Assembly: GCA_947596085.1 (NCBI GenBank)
Contig: CANQEW010000009.1
Location: 1 to 61,865, forward strand
Direction: 5' to 3'
DNA from: an uncultured Clostridia bacterium
GTDB taxonomy: Bacteria > Bacillota > Clostridia > Christensenellales > Aristaeellaceae
Length of the DNA: 61,865 bases
Translations under genes and position numbers: made by a program
In this document: one piece after another, positions 52,051 through 61,186 of the stretch
Position numbering within the stretch: the first letter of the stretch is position 1
Layout of the letters: the number at the start of each line of letters is the position of its first letter
Notes under the pieces: model-generated
What the model was told of the DNA's origin: nothing
The model's database searches: none
Seen by the model: the letters and a program-made list of their open reading frames with translations, nothing else

Positions 52051-55000
52051 TTAATGCGTTCCCATTCCGCCCCTCTTCCGCCTCGACTTCTGATTGCCCA
52101 TCATTCTTGCGGGCATCCCCCTCTGGGAAGTCCTCCTCGACCACGCGACTTCCTCGGAGTTTTTGTCGCCGCCGATCGTTTGCCCTTCGGTTTCGTCGCT
52201 GCCATCCACCGATTCATCAGTTTCGGACATGGCTTCCGTTTTGCCGGCAGGCTCCGCGTCGGAAATAGCCTCTGTCGTTACTTCTGCATCCTCCGCGGTG
52301 TTACTACCATTGGCTTCAATTGTGGAAACGCTTTCTGCCCCGGAAACGAGTTCCGCCCCAGGGATGCTTTCCGCTTCCACGCCGCGCGCGGCAGAATCCT
52401 CAATTGCTTTCACATCATCCGCGACGCTCTCCTCCACCGTTTCCATCGCTGGCGTTTCCTCTTCGTGGATGGGCTCTGGCTCGGGAACAACTTCCGTTTC
52501 TGCCTCATCCGTGGCGCTCGCTTCCGTTGCCTCGATTGCGGGTGTCTCCTCTTCAGAGGTAGGCTCCGCATCGGTAACAGCTTCCACGTTATCGGTGACG
52601 CTCGTTGCTGCCGTCGGAATTGCGGGAGTTTCCCCTTCGCGGGTGGCCTCTGTCTTGAGGAGAACCTTTGCCTCGGAGATAACTTTCGCTTCCACATTGC
52701 TTGTGACGCTTTCTGGCGCTGCCACAGCCTTCGATGCGTGCCTTCCTCTGGGCTTCACCTTGGGAACGGCCTCCGCCTCCGCATTGCTCGTAACGCTTTC
52801 CGGCACTGCCACAGCCTTCGATGCGTGCTTACCTCTGTAGGCCGGCTTCGCAACAGTAACGTTTTTAATCGCTGCACCGTTCGCGGCGTCCACCTTTGCC
52901 GCATCGGCCTTGGGCGAGCCTTCCTTTTCGGCAACCGTTTCCGCTTCAATGCCGCTCTCAACCGGTTCCTCCATCGGCCCAATCGCTGGCATGTTTTCCG
53001 ATTCAGAGATGGACGGGGCTTCGGAAACCGGCTCCACTTTCGATTCATCGGCTACGCTTTCTTCTGCCGTCACTGCTTGCGGTATGCGTTCCTCTTCGTC
53101 GATGGGCTCCGCCTCGGAAACGGCTTCCGCGTCGCTTTCGACGTTCTTTTTCTCTACGTCAATCGCAGATACGTTCGCCGCTTCAGAGATGGACGGGGCT
53201 TTGGAAACCGGCTCCACTTTCGATTCATCGGCTACGCTTTCTTCTGCCGTCACTGCTTGCGGTATGCGTTCCTCTTCGCCGATGGGCTCCGCCTCGGAAA
53301 CGGCTTCCGCGTCACTTTCGACGTTCTCTTCCACTGCGCCAATCGTGAATGTACTCTCCGCTTCGGGGATGGGCTCCGCCTCGGAAGCGACCATCGCTTC
53401 CCCCTCGTCCGGGATGCTGTCCACCGTTGTCTCAATCGTAGGCGCGTCCATTCCTTCGGATACCGGTTCTGCCTCGGAAATTTTCTCCGCCTCCGCGCCA
53501 TCCGCGGCGTTCACATCCTTCACATCGCCTGCGGATGCACTTTCATCTCCAATACCGGTTTCTGCGGATTCTGCCCCTGGGACAGTCTCTGCATCCGCAA
53601 CTTCCACGGCATACCCTTCTTCCATTTTCGCTTCAGGTTCATTCTCTTTAGCGGAAGCGTCGTCTACTACAGCGGCAGCCTCGCCGCTTTCGTCATCTGC
53701 ACTGGCAACCGGCGGATTTTCCGCAGCGGCAGAAGGCTCCGCGCTATCGCCGTCCCCGGCCGCGGCCGCTTCGGCCGACGCGCCGCTTTCAGCGGGAGTC
53801 GCCTCCTCCATCGCCTGATAGGCCTCCGTCACCGTCATGATAATGTTTCCATCAATGAGCGCCTGACGCATGTCAAAGTGCGTGTGATCGTCCTTGACTT
53901 CCTCCTTCGTTTCTACCTGCTGATAGACGACGCGCACAGCGGGCTCGATCGCCAACCGTTTGCGCCACTGCACCACGCCCATCACAGCCATAAGAATCAG
54001 AAAGGGTAACATATTATAATGATAGCGCACCTGCGTCTCCAACAACATCCGGACAAGCGCGGTTCCCAGATAGAATAATACAGATACCATAAACATGGGG
54101 TGCGGCGCACGCTTCCCACGCCATGCGCTCAACGCGCACATAAGTGATCCAAACAGAATCGCCATGTATAATAGACGGCCAATGTGTCGGACACTCTCTA
54201 ATTTCGTTCTCAGCGCTTCTAGGGCCTTTCCTTGCAACTCCGTCTGCTGTAAATTCCAATCGACACCAAAATCATCCGTTTGCCAAAAATTTCGATATTT
54301 TAAGACCAACAGATTCAATATACTCTTCGGCTCACCTGTGATGCGCTGGACAGCTACCTGCATACATGCTCGGTGCGCCTCGTCTGCGTCGCCTGTTTGG
54401 TCATACGCATTTTCAAAAAATTCGGAATCTTCCAGGTTCCACAGTCCTTCCGATTCAGTGTTTAAGCCAACCATTAGATTATACCCTGACGCGTTGATTC
54501 CACTGGCCGGTTTCTCCAGTATCGTATCATAAACCGTGCGAGTAATGATTATGCTGGTGAGAAAATACGCAACCAAGACCAGCAATACGCAAAACCACCC
54601 TTTTTTGAGCGCGAAGCGCGTCCCCTCCAATGAAACCTTGCCCTCAGGATCGCCGCCTACCATAAGCTGAACGACCGCGAATGCAATCAGCAGAACGATG
54701 GCCATCGGCCAAATCGCGTTTGCGATGGCCAATACGATCCCCAGGATCATTAAAACCACCATAACCTGGCCTGGCTTTTTATCATATAGACTTCCCGTGT
54801 TTCGCCGCAGCGCAACGATCATCAGCTCAATCGCGATCAGCAATAGCAGCGTAAACGATGGCTCTACGTCCACCATGTTAGAAAACAATACATGTGAGGG
54901 CCAGAAACTCATTAATAACGAAACAAGCACAGCACCCAAGCGGCCTACTAACCGCCAGCCGATATGTGCACACAGGATAAGTGAGATCGAACTACATATG

Positions 55001-55503
55001 AGATTTACATACAACGCAACCTTGACGCTCTCACCAAAGATCCGAAACGCCGGTGTAAGAACAAACATCGGGTATCCAACGGTGTAAGGATACATCGCAA
55101 TATACTGGCGATCAAAGTCGGCCTCAGGGGTCAGCATTGTATCGCTTGCAAGCTCTCCTGCAATCCGGAAATATGTTTGAAAGTCTGATTCAATCTGCAC
55201 CGGCATGGTTTCGATAACAACTACACGAACGATTACGCCACCCAGAATGCACAAAGCGCATAAAACAATCGTCAATAGATTGCGGCGATGCTCACCGATA
55301 CGTGGCGCGGCTTTATTTACCAATCGAATGGAGATGAACACAACGAGGGTAAGCGCCCCCAATTCCAGTAGTGCGCTTCCCTGCAGCATATATGGCCACT
55401 CTTTCGCAAGGCTTTGATATTCCAACGCCGCGCTCAAAGCTAAAGCCATACAAATGATAAATAATGTCAGAACAATATATTCCAACGTATTCTTTTTTCT
55501 CAA
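52051..55503 (-). CDS. GT39/GT-C-type membrane glycosyltransferase with long acidic repeat tail
   Basis: Probable lipid-linked-sugar-dependent glycosyltransferase, 1150 aa. The N-terminal half has about a dozen membrane helices, with an outer-loop SDFQTYFRIAGELASD (Asp-x-x-TY, typical of GT39/GT-C enzymes) and MYPYTVGYPMF. From about residue 565 to the end lie roughly 585 residues of Glu/Ala/Val/Ser/Pro-rich sequence with internal repeats, closing in a basic SRRTSQRGMPARMMG and SRRKRGGMG. The tail has no TM and would be cytosolic or extracellular depending on topology. The TTG start overlaps the upstream stop (TTGA), with GAGGGGG before it. Activity is inferred from fold features. Confidence 0.75.
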   Translation of the reverse strand: MRKKNTLEYIVLTLFIICMALALSAALEYQSLAKEWPYMLQGSALLELGALTLVVFISIRLVNKAAPRIGEHRRNLLTIVLCALCILGGVIVRVVVIETMPVQIESDFQTYFRIAGELASDTMLTPEADFDRQYIAMYPYTVGYPMFVLTPAFRIFGESVKVALYVNLICSSISLILCAHIGWRLVGRLGAVLVSLLMSFWPSHVLFSNMVDVEPSFTLLLLIAIELMIVALRRNTGSLYDKKPGQVMVVLMILGIVLAIANAIWPMAIVLLIAFAVVQLMVGGDPEGKVSLEGTRFALKKGWFCVLLVLVAYFLTSIIITRTVYDTILEKPASGINASGYNLMVGLNTESEGLWNLEDSEFFENAYDQTGDADEAHRACMQVAVQRITGEPKSILNLLVLKYRNFWQTDDFGVDWNLQQTELQGKALEALRTKLESVRHIGRLLYMAILFGSLMCALSAWRGKRAPHPMFMVSVLFYLGTALVRMLLETQVRYHYNMLPFLILMAVMGVVQWRKRLAIEPAVRVVYQQVETKEEVKDDHTHFDMRQALIDGNIIMTVTEAYQAMEEATPAESGASAEAAAAGDGDSAEPSAAAENPPVASADDESGEAAAVVDDASAKENEPEAKMEEGYAVEVADAETVPGAESAETGIGDESASAGDVKDVNAADGAEAEKISEAEPVSEGMDAPTIETTVDSIPDEGEAMVASEAEPIPEAESTFTIGAVEENVESDAEAVSEAEPIGEEERIPQAVTAEESVADESKVEPVSKAPSISEAANVSAIDVEKKNVESDAEAVSEAEPIDEEERIPQAVTAEESVADESKVEPVSEAPSISESENMPAIGPMEEPVESGIEAETVAEKEGSPKADAAKVDAANGAAIKNVTVAKPAYRGKHASKAVAVPESVTSNAEAEAVPKVKPRGRHASKAVAAPESVTSNVEAKVISEAKVLLKTEATREGETPAIPTAATSVTDNVEAVTDAEPTSEEETPAIEATEASATDEAETEVVPEPEPIHEEETPAMETVEESVADDVKAIEDSAARGVEAESIPGAELVSGAESVSTIEANGSNTAEDAEVTTEAISDAEPAGKTEAMSETDESVDGSDETEGQTIGGDKNSEEVAWSRRTSQRGMPARMMGNQKSRRKRGGMGTH
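52721..52840. repeat. 87-bp direct repeat inside the acidic tail
   Basis: Two copies of a segment encoding HASKAVA-P-ESVTSN lie 87 bp (29 codons) apart, beginning near 52721 and 52808. Few differences, so a fairly recent in-frame duplication. Confidence 0.8.
53003..53330. repeat. 180-bp tandem repeat inside the acidic tail
   Basis: Copies at about 53003-53150 and 53183-53330 are nearly identical with an exact 180-bp (60-codon) offset, encoding ESDAEAVSEAEPI-EEERIP, then QAVTAEESVADESKVEPVS. The multiple of three keeps the frame. Confidence 0.9.
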
Positions 55504-58496
55504 GATGCAGACCCCCTCACACTCTTTCGGCTTCTAATCCACTTTGTCGCCACCGTCGCGGCGAAGACGACCAATAGGTCATGGCAAAGCATAAAACCAT
55601 AGAGCTGTTTATTGTTATCCGCAAAGCCGTTGCCAAGCACAGTCAACGGATACTGAAGCACGCCAATCGCCATAATGCACAGGAACAAGAGCGCCAGAAG
55701 CCTCCCCTGCTCTGATGTCCTTTTGCTGCAAATCTTCCTAAGACAGAAAATTGCTGCTGCGCCGTAGAGGAGTACGTATTGCCAAAACATATGGCAGGCA
55801 AACAATGGCCGCAGATGCTGCCAAAGTGTAAAGCCACTGAGCGTCATGGGCGGATCATAGCTTTCACCCGTATAAGCCATGAAGCCTGTGTGCAGGTTGA
55901 CAGATTCCTGCGCTGCACGATTCATCATTCGGATCAGATAAGCCGGGTGCCGCAGATAGTACATCACGACTGTAATCGTATTTACATGGCCCCAGAAACC
56001 ATCCTCCGCCTCCTTGGAAGCAACCGGATATACATATTCTTCGTCTGCGAGATAAGCGTGTTTCCCGATGTCGGGCTTCATCGCCGGATCAATGCCCAGC
56101 TCAGCCATGGTCTCATCTGGATCATCACTGATCATCAGCAGTCCGTAAAATACACTCTGCCAGACCGTGTACTTTTCGTTCACGCTGCCGTTCTTGCGAT
56201 AGATCATCATCGCATCGTAGCCGATCATCCCCACCAGTAAGGCAACGATCACTGCAGAAGCCGCAAACTGCTTTTTCTTCATCCGTTTCAACGGATGATG
56301 GTAGAATGTCAGGCTCACCAAAAGTACAATCCCGCCTGGCATTGAGAGCGCCATCTGTGCCTTGGAACTTGCCATCAACCGCACACTGAATCCCAACAAG
56401 ACCAACCACAGCCAGCTCTTCTTGCATCCGCGTTCCATCACGATCAAGTGTAATGCGCAAGTCAGCGTCGCGATCAAACCTACTGAAAGCATACTCTCGC
56501 CAAAAAGCGCATTATACCAGGCGATATAATTCTCCCCCAGCAGCATGGAAATGAGGCAAGCAGCTGGTAGCACCGTCCATTTTCCCAACCAACCATAAAG
56601 GTCATTTATGATCAACAGGAGGCACAATATCGTAATGATCAAAAGGATCACCGCCAGCACGCGCGTATTAAACTGCCTCCCCGTCATTCCAGACCACAAC
56701 CGTACCAGAAGCGACGGATAGATCAAGCTATACGTCGGATCGGCAGATGTGAGTTCGCTTAGACGAACATCAGAGGTATAGTCGTAATCCTCGATTACTC
56801 GCGACATGGCCTGTTCTTCGTAATTCACCCGCTGTTCCTCCGCCCATCCGATGCCCAATTCATCCATCATACGGCCATAGTCGCCATTATTGACGCCGCC
56901 GATATGGGAAGCAGGGCCCAGAGTCCACACCCCAATAACCGTGCACAATATGGTACAAAAAGCCAGCAGGGTACGGCGATTGATTATATTTCTTGATTTG
57001 ACCGCATGTACTTCCTGTGCTTCCTGCTCGACTGTGTTTTGAAGAATTAACCCCCCCCCGACATCGGAAAGCCAATTCAAAATGCGACTTCCCAAACACA
57101 ATCCCGCCACAAGTGCGGCAAATATTCCAATCCATGCGAAATAAAATACCTGCACTTTGACAACATACAAATCGATGCCACCCGTGAGAAATACGCTTGC
57201 CGGCAGGTAAAACGCAAAACCTGCAAGCAGTATTCCCAAACTGATACAGAGACGCCTAACGCCGCTGCCTCTTGGAGCAATGATCAGACAAGACAGGCAA
57301 AGAAGCGCTCCCAATAATATGAACATTGTCATCCGATCCGCTCCCCGGACAGAGAACAGCAAGTTCAACAGCAGCAATAATGTCGGGCGCGTAAACTGTG
57401 TTTGACCGTCGCTTGTGATCATGCGATCATTGTCAGCACTATAAAAACCCCCAACTGAGGCTGAGTTGCGAATGATCTGCATCACCCGATTCGGATGCCG
57501 CAAACAGAATATAAGGCGCTTGGGAAGCGTGATCTTTTCCATGAGCACTTCGCGCTCCGACTCATCCAATGGATTGTGCACGAAGCTTTCTTCTGGATCA
57601 TAGTAGGAGCGTCCTACATCCTCCCTACAATCTGCAGGCAGATCAAGCGCTTCTATATCTGCCTCCACATCTTCGGAAGCGGCAAGATATCCCTGAAAAA
57701 CGGCCGAATAGTCTGCCGGATCCGATATGATGTCCACATCTGCCTTGACGCCGGCGATCGCGCCACTTCCACAGTAGAGCAGGAGCAAGCCACAGCAAAG
57801 CATATATGTCTTTTTTCGATCTGTCACAGGGCAAGCGTGCACAAAACTCAGCGCACAAATTGCAATGACGAACGGTGCAAGCGCAATCATATGCCCCTGC
57901 GAACGCAGCAGCAAAAGCGCGCAAATGGGAACACCCGCAACACAACCCAAACCGCCGCCCCGTTTTCGGCACAGGCAATTCGTCACCACACCCATAAACA
58001 GAATCGAAAACGCCACAACTGCTCCCGTATCATGGAGTGAATTTAAGTAATAGATCACTGGCGTGTAAGTACACAAAACGGCCATCAGTCCACCGGCAGA
58101 CAAAGCTGCCAAGCGGCTATACCGATAGAGTCCGCTCACCATCAGATAGGTGCCAAAGGCAATGATCACCATATACGCAATCGCCAGATATCGCGTGCAA
58201 AAGTCAAGACCAAATGGTTGGGTGAACAGACGTACCACCGCGGCTGGGTAGGCCTTGGATGGAGCAGAGAGCGAAATAAGAGAGAACATGTCATAGCGCA
58301 GATAATTGAAATGCTCTACAGCTTCGCCAGTAGCAGCGCTCTCACTGGGGTCGGAAAGTCCCAGCGTCTGCATTGCCGCGATATAGGAGTTATCTCCCCG
58401 CGCAGACAGCGTCGGCGCAGAAAAAAGAGTATAGGTCAGTGCGGCGAGCACCAATATCGCCGTCAGTATACCTGCTTCGCGTGCACGTCCTTTCAT
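55500..58496 (-). CDS. Tandem-duplicated WsfD-like glycan membrane protein
   Basis: 998-aa polytopic membrane protein made of two related halves. Half 2 (about 500-998) shows GGVNNGDYGRMMDELGIGWA, like the NGDYGRMM motif of glycan hexose transferase WsfD-type proteins. Half 1 has the matching SARGDNSYIAAMQTLGL. The second shared block is FCLRHPNRVMQIIRNSASVG in half 1 and YYLRHPAYLIRMMNRAAQES in half 2. The halves join in a soluble linker (SDVGGGLILQNTVEQEAQEV) whose GGG is coded by a G9 run. Likely a membrane glycosyltransferase or flippase-like partner. ATG 58496 follows GAGGGAG. It overlaps the next gene. Confidence 0.72.
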   Translation of the reverse strand: MKGRAREAGILTAILVLAALTYTLFSAPTLSARGDNSYIAAMQTLGLSDPSESAATGEAVEHFNYLRYDMFSLISLSAPSKAYPAAVVRLFTQPFGLDFCTRYLAIAYMVIIAFGTYLMVSGLYRYSRLAALSAGGLMAVLCTYTPVIYYLNSLHDTGAVVAFSILFMGVVTNCLCRKRGGGLGCVAGVPICALLLLRSQGHMIALAPFVIAICALSFVHACPVTDRKKTYMLCCGLLLLYCGSGAIAGVKADVDIISDPADYSAVFQGYLAASEDVEADIEALDLPADCREDVGRSYYDPEESFVHNPLDESEREVLMEKITLPKRLIFCLRHPNRVMQIIRNSASVGGFYSADNDRMITSDGQTQFTRPTLLLLLNLLFSVRGADRMTMFILLGALLCLSCLIIAPRGSGVRRLCISLGILLAGFAFYLPASVFLTGGIDLYVVKVQVFYFAWIGIFAALVAGLCLGSRILNWLSDVGGGLILQNTVEQEAQEVHAVKSRNIINRRTLLAFCTILCTVIGVWTLGPASHIGGVNNGDYGRMMDELGIGWAEEQRVNYEEQAMSRVIEDYDYTSDVRLSELTSADPTYSLIYPSLLVRLWSGMTGRQFNTRVLAVILLIITILCLLLIINDLYGWLGKWTVLPAACLISMLLGENYIAWYNALFGESMLSVGLIATLTCALHLIVMERGCKKSWLWLVLLGFSVRLMASSKAQMALSMPGGIVLLVSLTFYHHPLKRMKKKQFAASAVIVALLVGMIGYDAMMIYRKNGSVNEKYTVWQSVFYGLLMISDDPDETMAELGIDPAMKPDIGKHAYLADEEYVYPVASKEAEDGFWGHVNTITVVMYYLRHPAYLIRMMNRAAQESVNLHTGFMAYTGESYDPPMTLSGFTLWQHLRPLFACHMFWQYVLLYGAAAIFCLRKICSKRTSEQGRLLALLFLCIMAIGVLQYPLTVLGNGFADNNKQLYGFMLCHDLLVVFAATVATKWIRSRKSVRGSAS
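57051..57059 (-). repeat. G9 homopolymer in the linker of the duplicated gene
   Basis: Nine C on the plus strand (G9 in the mRNA), in frame as VGGGL at about residue 479 of the duplicated membrane protein. It is the longest mononucleotide run I noticed in the window. Confidence 0.9.
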
Positions 58497-58535
58497 GCCT
58501 AAGCTCCCTCTAACCTTATATAATGGTCATCATAA

Positions 58536-61172
58536 TCAATTAAAACGTCCCTTCTGCTCTTTTTGAGCAGAAAGCGCGAGCGCGTCAGCATCATTCATCG
58601 CGCCATCCCACAGCTCAAGTACATCAACCATCGCTTTTGAGAATCGGAAAGGTTCACCCTCCGCCGACGCCTGACAGCCAATCAGCAGCGTACCCAAATA
58701 GCGTGCGGAAGCACTTTCCATCTGCGCAGTCCGACTACCGTTAACATACAGTGTATAGACATTTCCCTCTTTTACCAGGACCAGGTTCATCTGTCGATTG
58801 TCCAGCGTGAGCTCAATCGTGTGTGTCTCCAATTGCCCGACGAAGAGCGTGATATCATCCGGAGTGTCCTGGCGAAGCATGAGACCACGATAGCCGCCGG
58901 AGCCTTCATTGAAGCATGAGAAGAACACGCCCGCATTTACTCCCTGCCGCGTATGAACAACCGCATGCAGTGTCCAATCCTTGGATGGCACATCAAAGAG
59001 CATTTTGCCTGTATCGACATAGAAACTCTCGCCATCGCCCGCAAAGGGATCCTCCAGGCTGTAGGCAACGGAGGAAGGGATCATTTTCTCTGGCATTGGC
59101 GCTTCCTCATACGGCCAGTTAAGGATGCTTTGCTCGTCCATCACACCGCTTACAACGCTTAGACTGTTCACATTGGTCATGCTGGTTCGAAAGATCTCTC
59201 CCTCAGCAGTAACTTGCGCCCCAACAATGAGCGTGCCAGCATAAGCGGATGCAGGTATATCGTGATTATCCATCACTTTGACGCCATTCGCGTAGATGGT
59301 GTAGAGGCTGCCATCCTTGACGATGGCAAGCCGCATCATTTTCCCGATCTCGATTGGCACGTCAATGCCATAGTTATTCCCCACCAAGATTTGCAGCGTT
59401 TGATCATCGGTCTGACGCACCATCACGCCACGCCAATTTTCTGGCTCCTCCGCGAAGCAGGAGAAGTATACATTATCTGCCATTGTCGCGCGAGGAGTAA
59501 CACTCGTAAGCAGCGTAAAGCGCGTAGCCGAAGAATCCACAAGGCGCACGCCTGTGTCTATATAATCGTCTTGTACGTAACCTTCACCCCCAACAAACTG
59601 CTCAGGCATGGTATAGACAACTTCCGCCAACTCAGAATCTATGCCAATCGGCGGCGGTGTTTCAGGCAGGCTCTCCGGCACCCATCCCTCTACACTTCTC
59701 GCGTTCATCGCTTCATCATAAAGCTCAAGGTCCATTATATGGGTGCGACTGAAGCGGAACTTTTCACCGCCCGGGCTTTGCTCCTGGCAGCCAATCAACA
59801 GCGTACCTGAATATGGTTTGCATGGAAATGCTTCGTTTATAACCGGAAGGCAATTCACGTAAACCGTATAATCTATTCCGTCTTTAACGATAGCCAAATC
59901 CAATTGATCGTCGGAATAGGCAATGCTGCGGTTTTCATTGTTACCGACTTTAAGATTCAGCGTTCCTTCCTGATCCTTCTTAAGCCGCAAACCGAAGTAA
60001 CCCACCTCCGATACTTCATTGAAGCAAGAGAAATATACCGCATCATCCCCAAAGGTGCGCGTATCCAGTCGTGCGAATAATGTCCAGGAAGCGTTCTCAT
60101 CTTCCAGCAGTTTGACTCCTGTGTCCAAGTACCGTCCATATCCATCGCCAGTAAACGTCTCTTTCAACTGATAAACAGGTTCCTTGCTCTCCGTTTGAAT
60201 GACCGACGCTTCGTACCAGATATGTGCGGGATCCTCTCGCCGGTCCGGCAACGTAAATGTTTCGCTCAAATAATCCGCAAGGGAGCGGGTAAACTTTGGT
60301 GTGCCATTCACGTTCATATGTCCGAAGGCATCAAAGAAGTCATTTTGCGGATCGAATCCTATCGATTCGTAACGCTTCAGATAATTCAACAACGGTACGT
60401 TCTCTTCGGAGGCAATTTCCTCGATGCGGTTAAAGCGCGTTGCTTCGTCCATTGACGCGGCGTAGGGAGAAATCAACAGCACCAACGGAATCTTTTTGCT
60501 CTTACACAAGGCGATGATCTTTCGCAGATATTTTTCCTGCTTTTTCGCCAATGGCTGTACCTCGAATATATTTTTATAATCAAGCATTTCCACTGGCGTA
60601 TTGTCAATCAGATTGTATTTTGCCTGCTGGATCGAGGTATCCTGCGGCGAAAAATCTGCATAATCTTCCTCCGTGAGCTCGCTATAACGCGAGTGATAGG
60701 TAGGCATGCCCCAAAACGCCTCCGCCGCCTGTTGCCAAGTGGGAAAACTCTCCAGAGCCAAACGAAGTTTGTCGAGACTCGGATGCATGGGCTGGATGCC
60801 CTTCAGAGCAGCTGCCGTATCGATATATTCTGAATCAGACCCACAAATGAATAACTCTGTTACCACAACCTTTGGCTTCTGACTCTTTAACGCTTCCTTG
60901 ATATAATAGTAACTGTTCCACGGCGTCTGCATGGAACTCCATAGCGCATAACTGGCAATGCCATATTCCTCCATCATCAGGCGAGGGTCCAAATTCAAAC
61001 CAATATGAGAAGAGCCCACAAACAGCACATCAACCGTATCTTTCGGAAGTGCATAAAAATGTTTGAGCTGACTGACGCCGTCATCTGCTTTAATCGCCAA
61101 CACAGTATTAATTGAAGCATAGATGAGCACAAAGCAAAGCACCAGCGTCAGAATTTTCGCAACTCTTCTCAT
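58536..61172 (-). CDS. SGNH-hydrolase-like protein with three LamG-like domains
   Basis: 878-aa extracytoplasmic protein. N-terminal membrane anchor/signal (MRRVAKILTLVLCFVLIYAS), SGNH-like domain to about 310 with block I VDVLFVGSSHIGLNLDP (Ser about 54) and a closing D281-x3-H285 (FFDAFGHMNVNG). Three LamG/concanavalin-like repeats follow (about 334-505, 525-690, 710-870). Each has the pattern YxDTG, VYFSCF or VFFSCF, a VKDG-YT-YVN strand pair and GTLLIG or GTLIVG. It sits next to an MBOAT gene, the AlgI/AlgJ or DltB/DltD arrangement, so it probably transfers or positions acyl groups on a glycan that the LamG domains bind. ATG 61172 follows GGAGGG. Confidence 0.75.
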   Translation of the reverse strand: MRRVAKILTLVLCFVLIYASINTVLAIKADDGVSQLKHFYALPKDTVDVLFVGSSHIGLNLDPRLMMEEYGIASYALWSSMQTPWNSYYYIKEALKSQKPKVVVTELFICGSDSEYIDTAAALKGIQPMHPSLDKLRLALESFPTWQQAAEAFWGMPTYHSRYSELTEEDYADFSPQDTSIQQAKYNLIDNTPVEMLDYKNIFEVQPLAKKQEKYLRKIIALCKSKKIPLVLLISPYAASMDEATRFNRIEEIASEENVPLLNYLKRYESIGFDPQNDFFDAFGHMNVNGTPKFTRSLADYLSETFTLPDRREDPAHIWYEASVIQTESKEPVYQLKETFTGDGYGRYLDTGVKLLEDENASWTLFARLDTRTFGDDAVYFSCFNEVSEVGYFGLRLKKDQEGTLNLKVGNNENRSIAYSDDQLDLAIVKDGIDYTVYVNCLPVINEAFPCKPYSGTLLIGCQEQSPGGEKFRFSRTHIMDLELYDEAMNARSVEGWVPESLPETPPPIGIDSELAEVVYTMPEQFVGGEGYVQDDYIDTGVRLVDSSATRFTLLTSVTPRATMADNVYFSCFAEEPENWRGVMVRQTDDQTLQILVGNNYGIDVPIEIGKMMRLAIVKDGSLYTIYANGVKVMDNHDIPASAYAGTLIVGAQVTAEGEIFRTSMTNVNSLSVVSGVMDEQSILNWPYEEAPMPEKMIPSSVAYSLEDPFAGDGESFYVDTGKMLFDVPSKDWTLHAVVHTRQGVNAGVFFSCFNEGSGGYRGLMLRQDTPDDITLFVGQLETHTIELTLDNRQMNLVLVKEGNVYTLYVNGSRTAQMESASARYLGTLLIGCQASAEGEPFRFSKAMVDVLELWDGAMNDADALALSAQKEQKGRFN

Positions 61173-61186
61173 ATGCAATGCCCTCC

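Noticed and set aside
52721..53330. Regular repeats resembling a CRISPR array or satellite
   Set aside because: Units are 87 and 180 bp, multiples of three, inside one open frame, with no spacer structure. They are protein repeats.
50884..54009. 1041-aa plus-strand frame over mnaA and the glycosyltransferase tail
   Set aside because: It is the antisense of the acidic repeat and the epimerase; Arg/Phe/Cys-rich composition without recognisable features.
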